The notes under the pieces were generated by a model that had not been told where the DNA came from, did not search any database, and saw only the letters and a program-made list of their open reading frames with translations. 64,000 nucleotides of DNA from UBA2784 sp964494625 (GTDB taxonomy: Bacteria; Pseudomonadota; Alphaproteobacteria; Micropepsales; Micropepsaceae), in NCBI GenBank assembly GCA_964494625.1, contig CAZBRT010000002.1:434001-498000 (forward strand), written 5' to 3'. The position numbers were made by a program, and so were the translations under genes. This document shows, one piece after another, positions 16,910-26,205 of this stretch (position 1 is the stretch's first letter; each line of letters opens with the position of its first letter).

Positions 16910-18244
16910 TCAGAGTTTGAAATGCTCTAACTGGGCCAAGCAAGCCAACACATCCCTCCGCGCGCTCCCACCAGACATTGTATCTCCTTTGTTTCTTACA
17001 GCCTTCTCGTCTAGCAACTCGGCCCAATCCTCTCGCACTGAATGGTGAAGCTTCATTGCCAGATCTAACTCACCGCCAGTCAGGCCGCGATTCGAAAACG
17101 ATTCTGGCAAACTCTTGCTAAACTCATCGAACCTCAGCGATCCCATGCACAATTTGGCGAAGTGCTCTGGTGATCTCAATTTGAGCACGCAAGCCGCTAC
17201 GAAGTAGGTTCGACACTCTTCGACGCGCCCAATAATCCCGCGGCCTATAGCTATGGCCGAGCACAGCCGCGAAATTTCGCGCAATGAAAGCGCAAGTTGA
17301 TTAGTGAATAGGCGAATGAGCTCCGCCCACCTTCGTACTCTCAGGTCGTCCCGCGCTCCCAACGCTTCGCTAACGCTGTTATATATGAATGACCACTCGC
17401 ATGCACGTTGATCGCTCGCGGACTCTGAGCCGAGTGTGAAAAACAAATTGAAGAACTTCTCTAGATAATTGGCCACCTCATTGCCGCTTCCGTACCTAGC
17501 GGCCACCATGCGACGAAGCTGCGGAAAATTTACTCCGAAAAAGAAGTGCACGCCCTCCACCTCAAAGAGATGCTTCACCCTTTCCAACAAACTTAGAGCA
17601 AAATCGGGCCTGCAACGATCCAACTCATCAATGATGAAGACGAGCGGAACCTTTTTCCGAGAGCTACCCTCACCTTTCTTCGCTTGCGACATTCTCTCGG
17701 CCAGTAACTTGAGCGTCCTCCTGAACTCCTCGATTTGCCGCTTCTTGCTTGCGTACTCGCCGATCAGATCATCAACAGGAGTGGAAAATGCCTCGACTGC
17801 AGAACTCGCAATTGCTTCTGTCAACTTTCCGGCTCCAGAGACCTCCGCAATACCTTTGACAACTAAGACAGTGGTTGCTTTGCCAAGTTTCTTCAAGAAG
17901 CTGCAAGCCACTCCTAACCATTCCTTTAGTTCGGGAGAGTCTGCCGCTAAAGTCTGGGCGATCTCGAATACTTCACCCGCCAACGGTATCAGCGGGTCAT
18001 CGTAATGGTCATTCAAGAATGCATCGAAGTAGATGACCGGTACGCCCTGCTTTCGAAGCTCGTTCTTCCACATATGAAGAAACGTTGTCTTTCCAGTTCC
18101 CCAACCGCCCTCAATTGCACAAACAATTGGATCCTCGACATTCAAGGCCAAACTTGTGAGCGAGACGGCAAGTGGCTTCCGTTTGAAAAGATCTCCTTTC
18201 TCAAAAGTCGCTTCGGGATCAACCGGTTTTGGGAAAATACGCAT
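16910..18244 (-). CDS. KAP family P-loop NTPase
   Basis: This 444-residue protein has a KAP-type ATPase domain: Walker A EGGWGTGKTT (Lys52) near the N-terminus, a long insert, and Walker B VFIIDELDRCRPD. It has a mostly polar insert rather than clear membrane spans. KAP NTPases are often linked to membranes or phage defence; the role here is unknown. I chose ATG 18244 because GAGG precedes it by five bases; the longer frame would add 26 basic residues. Base composition is clearly lower in GC (for example 25 of 60 at 17581-17640 against 41 of 60 at 19021-19080), so recent acquisition is likely. Confidence 0.85.
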   Translation of the reverse strand: MRIFPKPVDPEATFEKGDLFKRKPLAVSLTSLALNVEDPIVCAIEGGWGTGKTTFLHMWKNELRKQGVPVIYFDAFLNDHYDDPLIPLAGEVFEIAQTLAADSPELKEWLGVACSFLKKLGKATTVLVVKGIAEVSGAGKLTEAIASSAVEAFSTPVDDLIGEYASKKRQIEEFRRTLKLLAERMSQAKKGEGSSRKKVPLVFIIDELDRCRPDFALSLLERVKHLFEVEGVHFFFGVNFPQLRRMVAARYGSGNEVANYLEKFFNLFFTLGSESASDQRACEWSFIYNSVSEALGARDDLRVRRWAELIRLFTNQLALSLREISRLCSAIAIGRGIIGRVEECRTYFVAACVLKLRSPEHFAKLCMGSLRFDEFSKSLPESFSNRGLTGGELDLAMKLHHSVREDWAELLDEKAVRNKGDTMSGGSARRDVLACLAQLEHFKL

Positions 18245-18263
18245 CGCTACCTCACAAGCTTGT

Positions 18264-18404
18264 TTATGCTTTGTTCTTAGCGAGAGTTTTGCCCGGAAGC
18301 AACGCCTTTGCTTCGCTGCCACAGACCTTCCGGAGTACGAGTTCCTTCGGCAGGAGTATCAGTCTACCCAATTGATCACGACGATCATCATTTCGGAATT
18401 CTGG
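18264..18404 (-). pseudogene. Possible 3' remnant of a DUF262/DUF1524-type gene
   Basis: On the minus strand a frame ends at 18264 and contains DQLGRLILLPKEL, which resembles the IGNLxLLP motif of DUF1524 nuclease domains. Only about 45 residues look protein-like; beyond that the frame runs antisense into the aldehyde dehydrogenase. The stretch shares the lower GC of the KAP gene. This is a weak call from one short motif. Confidence 0.2.
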
Positions 18405-18578
18405 TGATTTTGCGCTGCTTACATGCCGTGCAGCGACGCGCTGTCGAATGGTCGGTGTGTCAGTTGCTTCCCTGGTTGCTATTTCAGGGGCTGGAAAGGC
18501 GGGGCGGCGCGGCATAAGTTCGGGGATCGACAGACTAGGCGGCCTCCCCCGCCCTTCATCGCCCCGAAAGGACATTCC
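18405..18578. other. Intergenic remainder between low-GC insert and aldehyde dehydrogenase
   Basis: Together with 18245-18404 this makes a 334-bp gap without a confident gene. Composition returns to the GC-rich norm at about 18480. A GAAAGGA ribosome-binding site for the aldehyde dehydrogenase is at 18566-18572. No repeat, tRNA or attachment site is visible. Confidence 0.4.
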
Positions 18579-20021
18579 ATGGCGCAAAATCCCGCCCACA
18601 ACACGCAGTTCTATATCGACGGCAAATGGGTTGCCCCGGCCCAGATGCGGACTTGGGACCTCGTGAACCCCGCGACCGAAGAAGTCTGGGCGCAGATCGC
18701 GCTTGGCTCCAAGGCTGACGTGGACAAGGCCGTTGCCGCCGCACAGCGCGCCTTCCCGGCCTGGGCCATGACCACGCGCGAACAGCGCCTTGGCTATTTC
18801 GGCAAGATCATCGAAATCTATCAGCGTCGCCTGGGCGAGATCGCCGAGTCGATCACCAAGGAAATGGGTGCGCCCATCGGCCTGTCGCGCGCCGCGCAGG
18901 CCGCCATCGGCCTTGGCCATCTGGCCGAGACGATGCGCGTCCTCAAGGAATTCCATTTCGAAAAGAAGCTCGGCACGACGCATGTGGTGCACGAGCCCGT
19001 GGGCGTCGTCGGCATGATCACGCCGTGGAACTGGCCCATCAACCAGATCATGTGCAAGGTCGCGCCCGCGCTGGCAGCCGGCTGCACGATGGTGCTCAAG
19101 CCCTCGGAATATACGCCGCTCAACGCCATCATCGTGGCCGAAATCCTGGAAGAAGCAGGCATTCCGGCGGGCGTCTTCAATCTGGTGCAGGGTGACGGGC
19201 CGGGCGTGGGCGCGCCCTTGTCGTCGCATCCGGGCATCGACATGATGTCGTTTACGGGTTCAACCCGCGCGGGCATTCTGGTCGCCAAGGCTGCTGCCGA
19301 TACGGTGAAGCGTGTGGCGCAGGAACTGGGCGGCAAGTCGGCCAATATCCTGCTCGATGACGCGGACCTTACCAAGGCCGTGTCGCGCGGTGTGATGTCG
19401 ATGATGTCGAACTCTGGCCAGTCGTGCAACGCGCCGTCGCGCATGTTCGTGCCGGTCGCCCAGCATGACGCCGCCGTTGAAATCGCCAAGGCGACCGCAT
19501 CCAAGGTGAAGGCGGGTGATCCGTGGGCGGAGGGCACGACCATCGGCCCCGTCGTCAACAAGATCCAGTTCGACAAGATCCAGGGCCTCATCAAGGCCGG
19601 CATTGACGAGGGCGCGACGCTGGTCTGCGGCGGGCTTGGCCGTCCCGATGGCCTCAACAAGGGCTATTACGTGCGCCCGACCGTCTTTGCCAATGTCACC
19701 AACACGATGACGATCGCGCGCGAGGAAATCTTCGGGCCGGTGCTCGCGATCCTTCCCTACAAGACCGAGGCGGAAGCCATCGCCATGGCGAACGACACGG
19801 TCTATGGCCTGTCGGGCTATGTGCAATCGGCCGACATCAACCGGGCGCGCAAGGTGGCAGCACAATTGCGCACCGGCATGGTCCACATCAACGGCGCGGG
19901 CGGCGACATCAAGGCACCGTTTGGCGGCTACAAGCAGTCGGGCAATGGCCGCGAGTGGGGCGAGCATGGCCTGATGGACTTCCTGGAAGTGAAATCGGTT
20001 TACGGCTTCGAGGCGGCATAG
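18579..20021 (+). CDS. NAD(P)-dependent aldehyde dehydrogenase
   Basis: This aldehyde dehydrogenase superfamily enzyme of 480 residues oxidises an aldehyde to an acid. Motifs are GVVGMITPWNWP (cofactor fold), SFTGSTRAG, the general-base segment QELGGKSANI with its Glu, and the nucleophile segment NSGQSCNAPSRM with its Cys. ATG 18579 follows AAAGGA and begins the conserved N-terminus; a longer in-frame extension lacks similarity to the family. Substrate is not readable from the sequence. Thirteen bases separate it from the downstream peptidase, so the two may be cotranscribed. Confidence 0.92.
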   Translation: MAQNPAHNTQFYIDGKWVAPAQMRTWDLVNPATEEVWAQIALGSKADVDKAVAAAQRAFPAWAMTTREQRLGYFGKIIEIYQRRLGEIAESITKEMGAPIGLSRAAQAAIGLGHLAETMRVLKEFHFEKKLGTTHVVHEPVGVVGMITPWNWPINQIMCKVAPALAAGCTMVLKPSEYTPLNAIIVAEILEEAGIPAGVFNLVQGDGPGVGAPLSSHPGIDMMSFTGSTRAGILVAKAAADTVKRVAQELGGKSANILLDDADLTKAVSRGVMSMMSNSGQSCNAPSRMFVPVAQHDAAVEIAKATASKVKAGDPWAEGTTIGPVVNKIQFDKIQGLIKAGIDEGATLVCGGLGRPDGLNKGYYVRPTVFANVTNTMTIAREEIFGPVLAILPYKTEAEAIAMANDTVYGLSGYVQSADINRARKVAAQLRTGMVHINGAGGDIKAPFGGYKQSGNGREWGEHGLMDFLEVKSVYGFEAA

Positions 20022-20034
20022 CCCGGACCCGAAG

Positions 20035-20646
20035 ATGCATATTCTGGTGACCGGCTTTCAACCCTTTCCGGGTGCGCCGGAAAATCCGACCGAATTGATG
20101 ATGCGCCATCTTGCGGAGACATCTCCGCCAGGTGGCGCACGGCTTTCGGCCCATGTGCTGCCCACGACTTTCGACGTGTTCGAACGCGTGCTGGCACCGC
20201 TGATCGCGGAAACGAAGCCCGATGCAATCGTCTCGTTCGGGCTTTCTGCCAAGGCGCAGGGCTTCACCTTTGAGCGGCTGGCGCGCAATGAAGCCAAACA
20301 GGGCGCGCCCGATGCCGACGGCGTGGTGGCAACCTCACCCTGGCTCGACCCACTTGGCCCGGCGACATTGGGCAGCGGGCTTCCTTTGGCCGCGATGGCC
20401 ACTCAGCTTGATGCGCTTTCCTTGCCCTATCAGCTTTCAGACGATGCGGGCGCCTACATGTGCAATCTCGTCTTCTACAAGACGCGGCGGATGCTGCCGG
20501 AGATGCGCACAGGCTTCATCCATGTGCCCTACCTCACAGCACAACGCGACCGGCTGGCGCAGCAAGGCCTCATCGCGGAGGGCTTGTTTGCGCTGCCGGA
20601 AGACGCGCTGTTTGCCGGCGCGCGGGCGATGCTGGGGGCATTCTAA
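20035..20646 (+). CDS. pcp: Pyroglutamyl-peptidase I (peptidase C15)
   Basis: This 203-residue cysteine peptidase removes N-terminal pyroglutamate from peptides. The N-terminus MHILVTGFQPFPG and the catalytic triad Glu80 (FTFERLARNE), Cys143 (AYMCNLVFY) and His163 (GFIHVPYL) match the family in order and spacing. Length is normal. It follows the aldehyde dehydrogenase by 13 bp and is followed by a repeat-rich gap. Confidence 0.92.
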   Translation: MHILVTGFQPFPGAPENPTELMMRHLAETSPPGGARLSAHVLPTTFDVFERVLAPLIAETKPDAIVSFGLSAKAQGFTFERLARNEAKQGAPDADGVVATSPWLDPLGPATLGSGLPLAAMATQLDALSLPYQLSDDAGAYMCNLVFYKTRRMLPEMRTGFIHVPYLTAQRDRLAQQGLIAEGLFALPEDALFAGARAMLGAF

Positions 20647-20659
20647 GTTTGAGAGGGAT

Positions 20660-20836
20660 TGGCAACGCTGTTCGATGCTTCCCTCGCCCTGCGCTTGCGG
20701 GGAGAGGGTCAGGGTGAGGGGTGTTCCTGTTTCTCGCCGCTTCAACGGCCCCTCACGAGATTCGCTGAAACGCAAATCTCCCTTGCGCTTCGCTCACCCC
20801 GCAGTATCGCGGGGAGAGCGAAACAGGAATCCTGCG
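20660..20836. repeat. Extragenic palindromic repeat cluster
   Basis: This gap is made of GC-rich imperfect palindromes of the kind scattered through many alphaproteobacterial genomes: CCTCGCCCTGCGC facing GGGTCAGGGTGAGGGG, and the perfect CCCCGC-AGTATC-GCGGGG at 20797-20814. It lies between two converging genes and may act as a bidirectional transcription barrier. Confidence 0.65.
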
Positions 20837-21409
20837 TTACTCCTTCGCGCGTTCGACGTAGGCGCCATCAGCCGTGTTGATCACCACGCGCGTGCCGGCG
20901 GCGATATGCGGCGGCACCTGCGTGCGGACGCCGTTCGAGAGCATCGCGGGCTTGAACGAGTTGGCTGCCGTCTGGCCCTTCACTACGGGTTCCGTATCGG
21001 TGATCTCGAGGATCACGCGCTGGGGACCTTCCAGCGCAATGGCGGTGCCATTGTGCAGGCTGATCTCGACTTCCATGTTTTCCTGAAGGTAGGGAACAAG
21101 GTCGCCCACCACATCTGCAGGCACGTTGATCTGCTCGAAATTTTCCTTGTTCATGAAGACGAAGTCGTCACCATCCGCATAGAGATAGGTGAAGGGCAGA
21201 TATTCCACATGCGCCTTCTCGACGGGGTCGGTCGTCTTCCAGCGCTGCTGGGTCTTTACGCCATCGGAAATGCGGCGCATATCGACCTGGGTTGTGGGTG
21301 TGCCCTTGCCGGGGAAGAAGCTCTCCGCCGAAAGAACAACATAAAGTCGGCCGTCCTCCAGCTCGACAACATTGCCCTTGCGCAGATTGCTTGCGATGAC
21401 CTTGACCAT
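20837..21409 (-). CDS. efp: Translation elongation factor P
   Basis: EF-P (190 residues) relieves ribosome stalling at polyproline. It begins [16 protein letters not shown] and contains the loop [14 protein letters not shown], in which Lys35 corresponds to the lysine that is beta-lysylated in E. coli. The RNA-binding and C-terminal EF-P domains are complete. I set the start at 21409; the frame runs open further upstream but without family similarity. The divergent neighbours epmA and epmB are the modifying enzymes, which fixes the modification type as beta-lysine. Confidence 0.95.
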   Translation of the reverse strand: MVKVIASNLRKGNVVELEDGRLYVVLSAESFFPGKGTPTTQVDMRRISDGVKTQQRWKTTDPVEKAHVEYLPFTYLYADGDDFVFMNKENFEQINVPADVVGDLVPYLQENMEVEISLHNGTAIALEGPQRVILEITDTEPVVKGQTAANSFKPAMLSNGVRTQVPPHIAAGTRVVINTADGAYVERAKE

Positions 21410-21577
21410 GGAAACCTTCGCTCGACAGAATGACAGGCCATGTGCCCCGGGAAGGCCCCGGTGCCCCAAACGGCTGTCTTGGGTGATGCCATTGGCCGGG
21501 GCTGATACACGTTTGCCAGCCCCGCGAAAAGGGGTGTTCCTCGCCTTGTGCCCAGCGGGAGCCCTGGGAGGCATCAA

Positions 21578-22633
21578 ATGACGGGGAATGCTGGCAATTC
21601 TGCCTCTCCGGCAGGCCGCCCCTGGTGGGACCGTGAGCGTCATGCCGACCGTCGGCCCCTGCTCCTCGCCCGGGCACGGATTCTGGCGCGGCTGCGCGGC
21701 TGGTTTGCCGGTGAGGGCTTTGTCGAAGTCGAGTGCACCGCCCTGCAGCACAGTCCCTGTGCCGAAGCGCATCTCCACGCCTTTGCCACCGAGCGCGTGC
21801 ATGTGGATGGAAGACGCGAGCGCTTCTACCTCCACACCTCGCCCGAATTTGCGGCGAAAAAACTTCTGGCGGCGGGCGAAACGCAGATTTTTGATTTCGC
21901 GCGCGTGTGGCGGAACCGCGAAAGCGGCCGCACGCATGCCAGCGAATTCACGATGCTGGAATGGTATCGCGCCAACGCACCTTACAGCATCATCATGGAT
22001 GACACGGTCTCGATCATCCGTGCGGCAACCGCAGAAGGGGGGCAGAAAACGCTCGCCTTTGGCGGCGTATCAATCGATCCATTTCTTGCGCCCGAAACAT
22101 TGAGCGCGACAGAAGCATTCCGGCGTCATGCCGGTATTGACCTTGTGGCGGCCATTGATGGGGGGCGCGAAGCCTTTGCCGCATCCGCACGCAAAGCAGG
22201 TATCGTTGTTCCCGGTGATGACAGCTGGTCCGACATTTTCACACGCGTGATGGCGGAGAAGATCGAGCCGCATCTTGGTCGCGAGCGCCTGACCCTTTTC
22301 TACGAATATCCTGTCTCGGAGGCGGCGCTGGCGCGGCCTTGCCCGCATGATCCGCGCTTTGCCGAGCGTTTTGAGGCCTATGCCTGCGGTGTGGAGCTCG
22401 CCAACGGGTTTGGCGAATTGACAGATGCGGCCGAACAGCGCCGCCGGTTTGTCGCGGAGATGGAGAAGAAGCAGCGTCTCTATGGCGAGACCTATCCGGT
22501 TGACGAGGATTTCATCGCAGCCCTTGCCCATATGCCGCCCGCCAGCGGCGTCGCGCTCGGGTTTGACCGGCTGGTGATGCTCGCAACACACGCACGCAGC
22601 ATTGACGACGTGCAATGGACGCCAAGCCCATGA
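21578..22633 (+). CDS. epmA: EF-P-(R)-beta-lysine ligase EpmA
   Basis: This truncated class II lysyl-tRNA synthetase homologue of 351 residues attaches (R)-beta-lysine to EF-P. It has only the catalytic core without an anticodon-binding domain. Class II motifs are visible at [52 protein letters not shown] (motif 2) and [12 protein letters not shown] (motif 3). ATG 21578 is preceded by GGGAGG at five bases. It diverges from efp and overlaps epmB by 4 bp. Confidence 0.95.
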   Translation: MTGNAGNSASPAGRPWWDRERHADRRPLLLARARILARLRGWFAGEGFVEVECTALQHSPCAEAHLHAFATERVHVDGRRERFYLHTSPEFAAKKLLAAGETQIFDFARVWRNRESGRTHASEFTMLEWYRANAPYSIIMDDTVSIIRAATAEGGQKTLAFGGVSIDPFLAPETLSATEAFRRHAGIDLVAAIDGGREAFAASARKAGIVVPGDDSWSDIFTRVMAEKIEPHLGRERLTLFYEYPVSEAALARPCPHDPRFAERFEAYACGVELANGFGELTDAAEQRRRFVAEMEKKQRLYGETYPVDEDFIAALAHMPPASGVALGFDRLVMLATHARSIDDVQWTPSP

Positions 22634-23661
22634 ACGCGCCGCTCAAGTCCATCGCCGATCTTGCGGCCGCAGGGTTGCTGCGCGGTGACGCAACCCTCAT
22701 GGAACAAGTTGCGACGCATTATGCGGTTGCGGTCACGCCCGAGATGGCGGCACTGATCGACACGCGCGACCCCCTTGATCCCATCGCGCTGCAATTCATT
22801 CCGGATGCGCGCGAATTGGAGACAAGGCCCGAAGAGCTTGCGGACCCCATTGGCGATGCGCGCCATTCGCCGGTGTCTGGTGTCGTCCATCGCTATGGCG
22901 ACCGCGTGCTCCTGAAGGCCATATCGGCGTGCCCCGTCTATTGCCGCTTCTGCTTCCGGCGCGAGATGGTGGGACCGGGCCACGCGCCCCCGTTGACGGG
23001 CGAGGCACTCGAACGCGCGCTGGCCTATATCACCGATGATCCGCGCATCAGGGAAATCATCATCACGGGCGGCGATCCCTTCATGCTGGCGCCGCGGCGG
23101 GCGGGCGAGCTGACGCAAGCGCTTGCCGCCATCGCGCATGTAAAAGTCATCCGCTGGCACACGCGCGTGCCCATCGTCGATCCGTCACGCGTGACGGATG
23201 CGTTCGTGGCGGCGATCCGCGCGCGCGATGTTGCGACATATGCGGGCATTCACGCCAATCACGCGCGCGAATTTACCCCGGATGCGCAGGCAGCCATCGC
23301 GCGGCTGGCGGACGCCGGCATCGCGCTCGTCAGCCAGAGCGTGCTGCTGAGGGGCGTAAACGACAACATCGATGCGCTGGAGGCGCTGATGCGCGCGTTC
23401 GTCGAGAACCGCATCAAGCCCTATTACCTGCATCACGGCGATCTGGCGCCGGGCACAGCGCATTTCCGTACCACGATTGCCGAGGGCCAGGCGCTGATGC
23501 GCGCACTCCACGCGCGCGCCTCGGGCCTTGCCGTACCCACCTATGTCATCGACATTCCCGGTGGCGTATCGAAGGCACCCATCGGCCCCCTCTATCACCG
23601 CACCGGTGATGGGCGCGATGAAGTCTTGGGGGCCGATGGTGAATGGCGCGAGGTGCTCTGA
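22630..23661 (+). CDS. epmB: EF-P beta-lysylation protein EpmB (lysine 2,3-aminomutase family)
   Basis: This radical-SAM, PLP-dependent enzyme converts L-alpha-lysine to (R)-beta-lysine, the substrate of EpmA. The 343-residue protein has the radical-SAM cluster motif CPVYCRFCFRRE (CX3CX2C), GGDPFML, and a C-terminal PLP-binding region with PTYVIDIPGGVSK. ATG 22630 overlaps the epmA stop (ATGA); an in-frame ATG at 22615 is a weaker alternative. The gene order completes the EF-P lysylation pathway in one place. Confidence 0.93.
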   Translation: MNAPLKSIADLAAAGLLRGDATLMEQVATHYAVAVTPEMAALIDTRDPLDPIALQFIPDARELETRPEELADPIGDARHSPVSGVVHRYGDRVLLKAISACPVYCRFCFRREMVGPGHAPPLTGEALERALAYITDDPRIREIIITGGDPFMLAPRRAGELTQALAAIAHVKVIRWHTRVPIVDPSRVTDAFVAAIRARDVATYAGIHANHAREFTPDAQAAIARLADAGIALVSQSVLLRGVNDNIDALEALMRAFVENRIKPYYLHHGDLAPGTAHFRTTIAEGQALMRALHARASGLAVPTYVIDIPGGVSKAPIGPLYHRTGDGRDEVLGADGEWREVL

Positions 23662-23670
23662 TCGGTCGAC

Positions 23671-24906
23671 TTACCGACCGGTCGGCAGTTTGGCGAATGG
23701 CAGATCCTTGTCGGCGCGCATGTCGGGGGGCAGACCCAGCACACGCTCGGCAATGATGTTCTTGAGGATTTCATCCGTGCCGCCGGCAATGCGAAGGCCC
23801 GGCGCCCACATATAGGCCTGCTGGAACGCGCCATCCTGCGGCGCGCCCTCGCCGACCACATGCCCGCCCATATCTTCCAGCTCGGTTGCAAAATGCGTGA
23901 GGTCCTGCAGCTTCACGGCCGAGACGATCTTGCCGATAGAGGCTTCCGGCCCCGGCACCTGCCCCTTGGAAAGGGCGGTCATGGTCCGATAGGTCGTGTA
24001 TTTGAGGCCCTGCGTGCGCACATGGAAGTCGGCGATCTTCTCGCGCACAGCCGCGTTGCGGATGGCGGGGCCTTCTTCCAGTTCGGTTGAACGGGCAAGT
24101 GCGATCAACTCGCGCACGTCGGGGCCAGCACCGCCCGCGCCGCCGCCGACGGCGAGGCGCTCGTGCATCAAGGTCACCAGCGCCACTTCCCAACCTTTGC
24201 CCACTTCGCCGAGACGCTGTGAATCAGGAATGCGGACGTCATTGAAATAAACTTCGTTGAAGTTGGCGCCGCCATTGATCTGGCGGATGGGCCGCACATC
24301 CACCCCCGGCGACTTCATCGACAGGAAGAACATGGTGAGGCCTTTGTGCTTGGCCACATCCGGATTGGTGCGGGTGAGCACAATGCCGTAGTCAGAATAG
24401 TGCGCGCCCGAGGTCCAGACCTTCTGGCCATTGATGACCCAGTCATCGCCATCGCGTTCGGCGCGCGTGCGCAGGCCCGCAACGTCCGAACCTGCTGCCG
24501 GTTCCGAGAAGAGCTGGCACCAGATTTCCTCACCCAACAGGGCCGGCCGCACGTAACGCTTGATGTTCTCCGGCGTCGTGAATTTCATGACGGTCGGAAT
24601 GCACATGCCAAGGCCGATCTCGAAGAAGCCGGTCGGCACATCGAATTTCGCTTCTTCCTGACCCCAGATTACGGATTGCATCGGCGTGCCGCCAAGCCCG
24701 CCGACTTCCTTGGGCCACGAGATGCGTGCGTATCCCTTGGCTGCCTTCTTCGCCTGCCATTCCTTGGCACGCTTCAGGGCGTCAGTCTCGCTCGCGCGCG
24801 TGCGGGCAAAGCCGGACTGTTCCGTCTTCAGGGGGGCGTTGGCCTCAAGCCACGCGCGCACTTCGGCGCGGAAGGCGGCTTCTTCTTTGGTGTCGTTGAA
24901 ATCCAT
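23671..24906 (-). CDS. Acyl-CoA dehydrogenase, FAD-binding subunit type
   Basis: This 411-residue acyl-CoA dehydrogenase catalyses alpha,beta-desaturation of an acyl-CoA. The N-terminal helical domain is followed by the FAD/substrate segment CQLFSEPAAGSDVAGLRTRA and GQKVWTSGAHYSDYG, and the C-terminal domain has GGTDEILKNIIAERVLGLP. It lies 15 bp after a second, shorter dehydrogenase. Such adjacent pairs often form heterotetramers acting on bulky side chains such as those of steroids; that is an inference from gene arrangement, not from a substrate motif. Confidence 0.9.
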   Translation of the reverse strand: MDFNDTKEEAAFRAEVRAWLEANAPLKTEQSGFARTRASETDALKRAKEWQAKKAAKGYARISWPKEVGGLGGTPMQSVIWGQEEAKFDVPTGFFEIGLGMCIPTVMKFTTPENIKRYVRPALLGEEIWCQLFSEPAAGSDVAGLRTRAERDGDDWVINGQKVWTSGAHYSDYGIVLTRTNPDVAKHKGLTMFFLSMKSPGVDVRPIRQINGGANFNEVYFNDVRIPDSQRLGEVGKGWEVALVTLMHERLAVGGGAGGAGPDVRELIALARSTELEEGPAIRNAAVREKIADFHVRTQGLKYTTYRTMTALSKGQVPGPEASIGKIVSAVKLQDLTHFATELEDMGGHVVGEGAPQDGAFQQAYMWAPGLRIAGGTDEILKNIIAERVLGLPPDMRADKDLPFAKLPTGR

Positions 24907-24921
24907 GGCTGGTGCTCCCGC

Positions 24922-26049
24922 TCAGGCCGCGTTTTTCTTTTCAAGATGGGCGACAAGTTTTTCTTTCCAGACGCGCGGAGCGCCCAGGGCCAATCCCAAG
25001 AGCTTGGCGCGGCGGTAGTGCAGCTGACAGTCGAGCTCCCAGGTAAAGCCCATGCCGCCATGGGTCTGGATGTTTTCCTTGGCGGCCACGTGATAGGCCT
25101 CGCAGGCGCTGATGCGCGCACCGGCTGCCGCCTCGGGCGTCTCGGGCGCGTTGGTTGAAAGCGCCCATGCGCCAAAATAGGCGTTCGAACGCGCGATCTG
25201 GTTGTTCACATAGACGTCAGCAAGCTTGTGCTTGATTGCCTGGAACGACCCGATGAGCCGCCCGAAGGCATAACGGCTCAACGCGTAGTCCTTGGCCATC
25301 TCCAAAGCCGCATCAGCGCCGCCGACCTGTTCGAAGGCAGTGAACACGGCTGCGCGGTCAAGGAGATTGCGCAGGGTCGCATAGCCCGTGCCCGGCGCGC
25401 CGAGCGCCTCGGCATGGGCCCCCTTGAAGGTAATCGCCGCATTGTTGCGGGTGGGATCGAGCGTCTTGACCGTCTTGCGGGAGACGCCTGCACCCTTGAG
25501 GTCGGCGATCGCAAGACCAATGCCGCGCTCGCCCGGTTCGTCGGATGTGCGGGCGACCACAATCGCGATGTCGGCGATCTCGCCGTCCACGACCGGGGTC
25601 TTGATGCCATCGAGCTTGCCATTTTTCAGCGTCGCATGGATGGCACGCGGCGACAGCGGCTGCGGGCCTTCGGCGGCGGCCAGCGTGCCGATCAATTCGC
25701 CTGCGGCAATGCCGGGCAGGTATTTCTTCTTCTGCTCTTCCGTGCCCGCCAGCATGATGGCTTCGGCGGCGAGGTAGACAGTCGACGAGAACGGCACGGG
25801 GGCTACGGCGCGGCCCAGTTCCTCGGCGATCACGCAGAGTTCCAGCGCCCCCAAGCCCAGGCCACCATATTCCTCGGGAATGGCCGTTGCGGTCCATCCC
25901 ATCTCACCGATGCGCTTCCACAGCGCGCGGTCATAAAGGTCCTCGCCGTCGAGGATGCGACGCACCGCCTTTGGCGGGCAATGCTCGGCGAGGAATTTCT
26001 GCGCCTGCTCTTTGAGGAGTTTCTGGTCATCCGAAAAGTCGAAGTTCAT
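24922..26049 (-). CDS. Acyl-CoA dehydrogenase family protein, partner subunit
   Basis: This 375-residue protein has the acyl-CoA dehydrogenase fold: MNFDFSDDQKLLKEQAQKFLAE at the start, TAIPEEYGGLGLGALELCVI, and IQTHGGMGFTWELD near the end. The middle region lacks the clear FAD-contact motif that the downstream gene has (no SEPxAGSD equivalent; AAAEGPQPLS instead), so this may be the non-FAD half of a heteromeric enzyme. The start at 26049 removes a 31-residue in-frame extension without similarity. It is transcribed first, 15 bp before its partner. Confidence 0.88.
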   Translation of the reverse strand: MNFDFSDDQKLLKEQAQKFLAEHCPPKAVRRILDGEDLYDRALWKRIGEMGWTATAIPEEYGGLGLGALELCVIAEELGRAVAPVPFSSTVYLAAEAIMLAGTEEQKKKYLPGIAAGELIGTLAAAEGPQPLSPRAIHATLKNGKLDGIKTPVVDGEIADIAIVVARTSDEPGERGIGLAIADLKGAGVSRKTVKTLDPTRNNAAITFKGAHAEALGAPGTGYATLRNLLDRAAVFTAFEQVGGADAALEMAKDYALSRYAFGRLIGSFQAIKHKLADVYVNNQIARSNAYFGAWALSTNAPETPEAAAGARISACEAYHVAAKENIQTHGGMGFTWELDCQLHYRRAKLLGLALGAPRVWKEKLVAHLEKKNAA

Positions 26050-26114
26050 GTCCCACTCTTCCCGTTGTCCGCCAGATGTCCGGCCCAGACTCCATCTAAC
26101 GGAAACGGAAAGCG

Positions 26115-26158
26115 GATGAAAGAACGCCGCCGCCTGTTTCATGTGACAGGCGGCGGCG
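26115..26158 (-). terminator. Rho-independent terminator of the secreted repeat-protein gene
   Basis: A 13-bp perfect stem (CGCCGCCGCCTGT / ACAGGCGGCGGCG, 8-base loop) spans 26125-26158. On the minus strand it is followed by TTCTTTC. It lies about 50 bases after the stop of the gene ending at 26206 and separates it from the dehydrogenase operon. Confidence 0.8.
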
Positions 26159-26205
26159 TGACGTTACGATATTGATGGCGCTTACGTGCCGTCAGGCATC
26201 CCGCA

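Noticed and set aside
18345..19229. Long minus-strand open frame covering the start of the aldehyde dehydrogenase
   Set aside because: It is the antisense shadow of a strongly supported gene; only its last ~45 residues, outside the dehydrogenase, look protein-like and were listed as a weak remnant.
21410..21937. N-terminal extension of EF-P to a 366-residue protein
   Set aside because: The added sequence lies antisense to epmA and over the divergent promoter; EF-P is normally about 188 residues.
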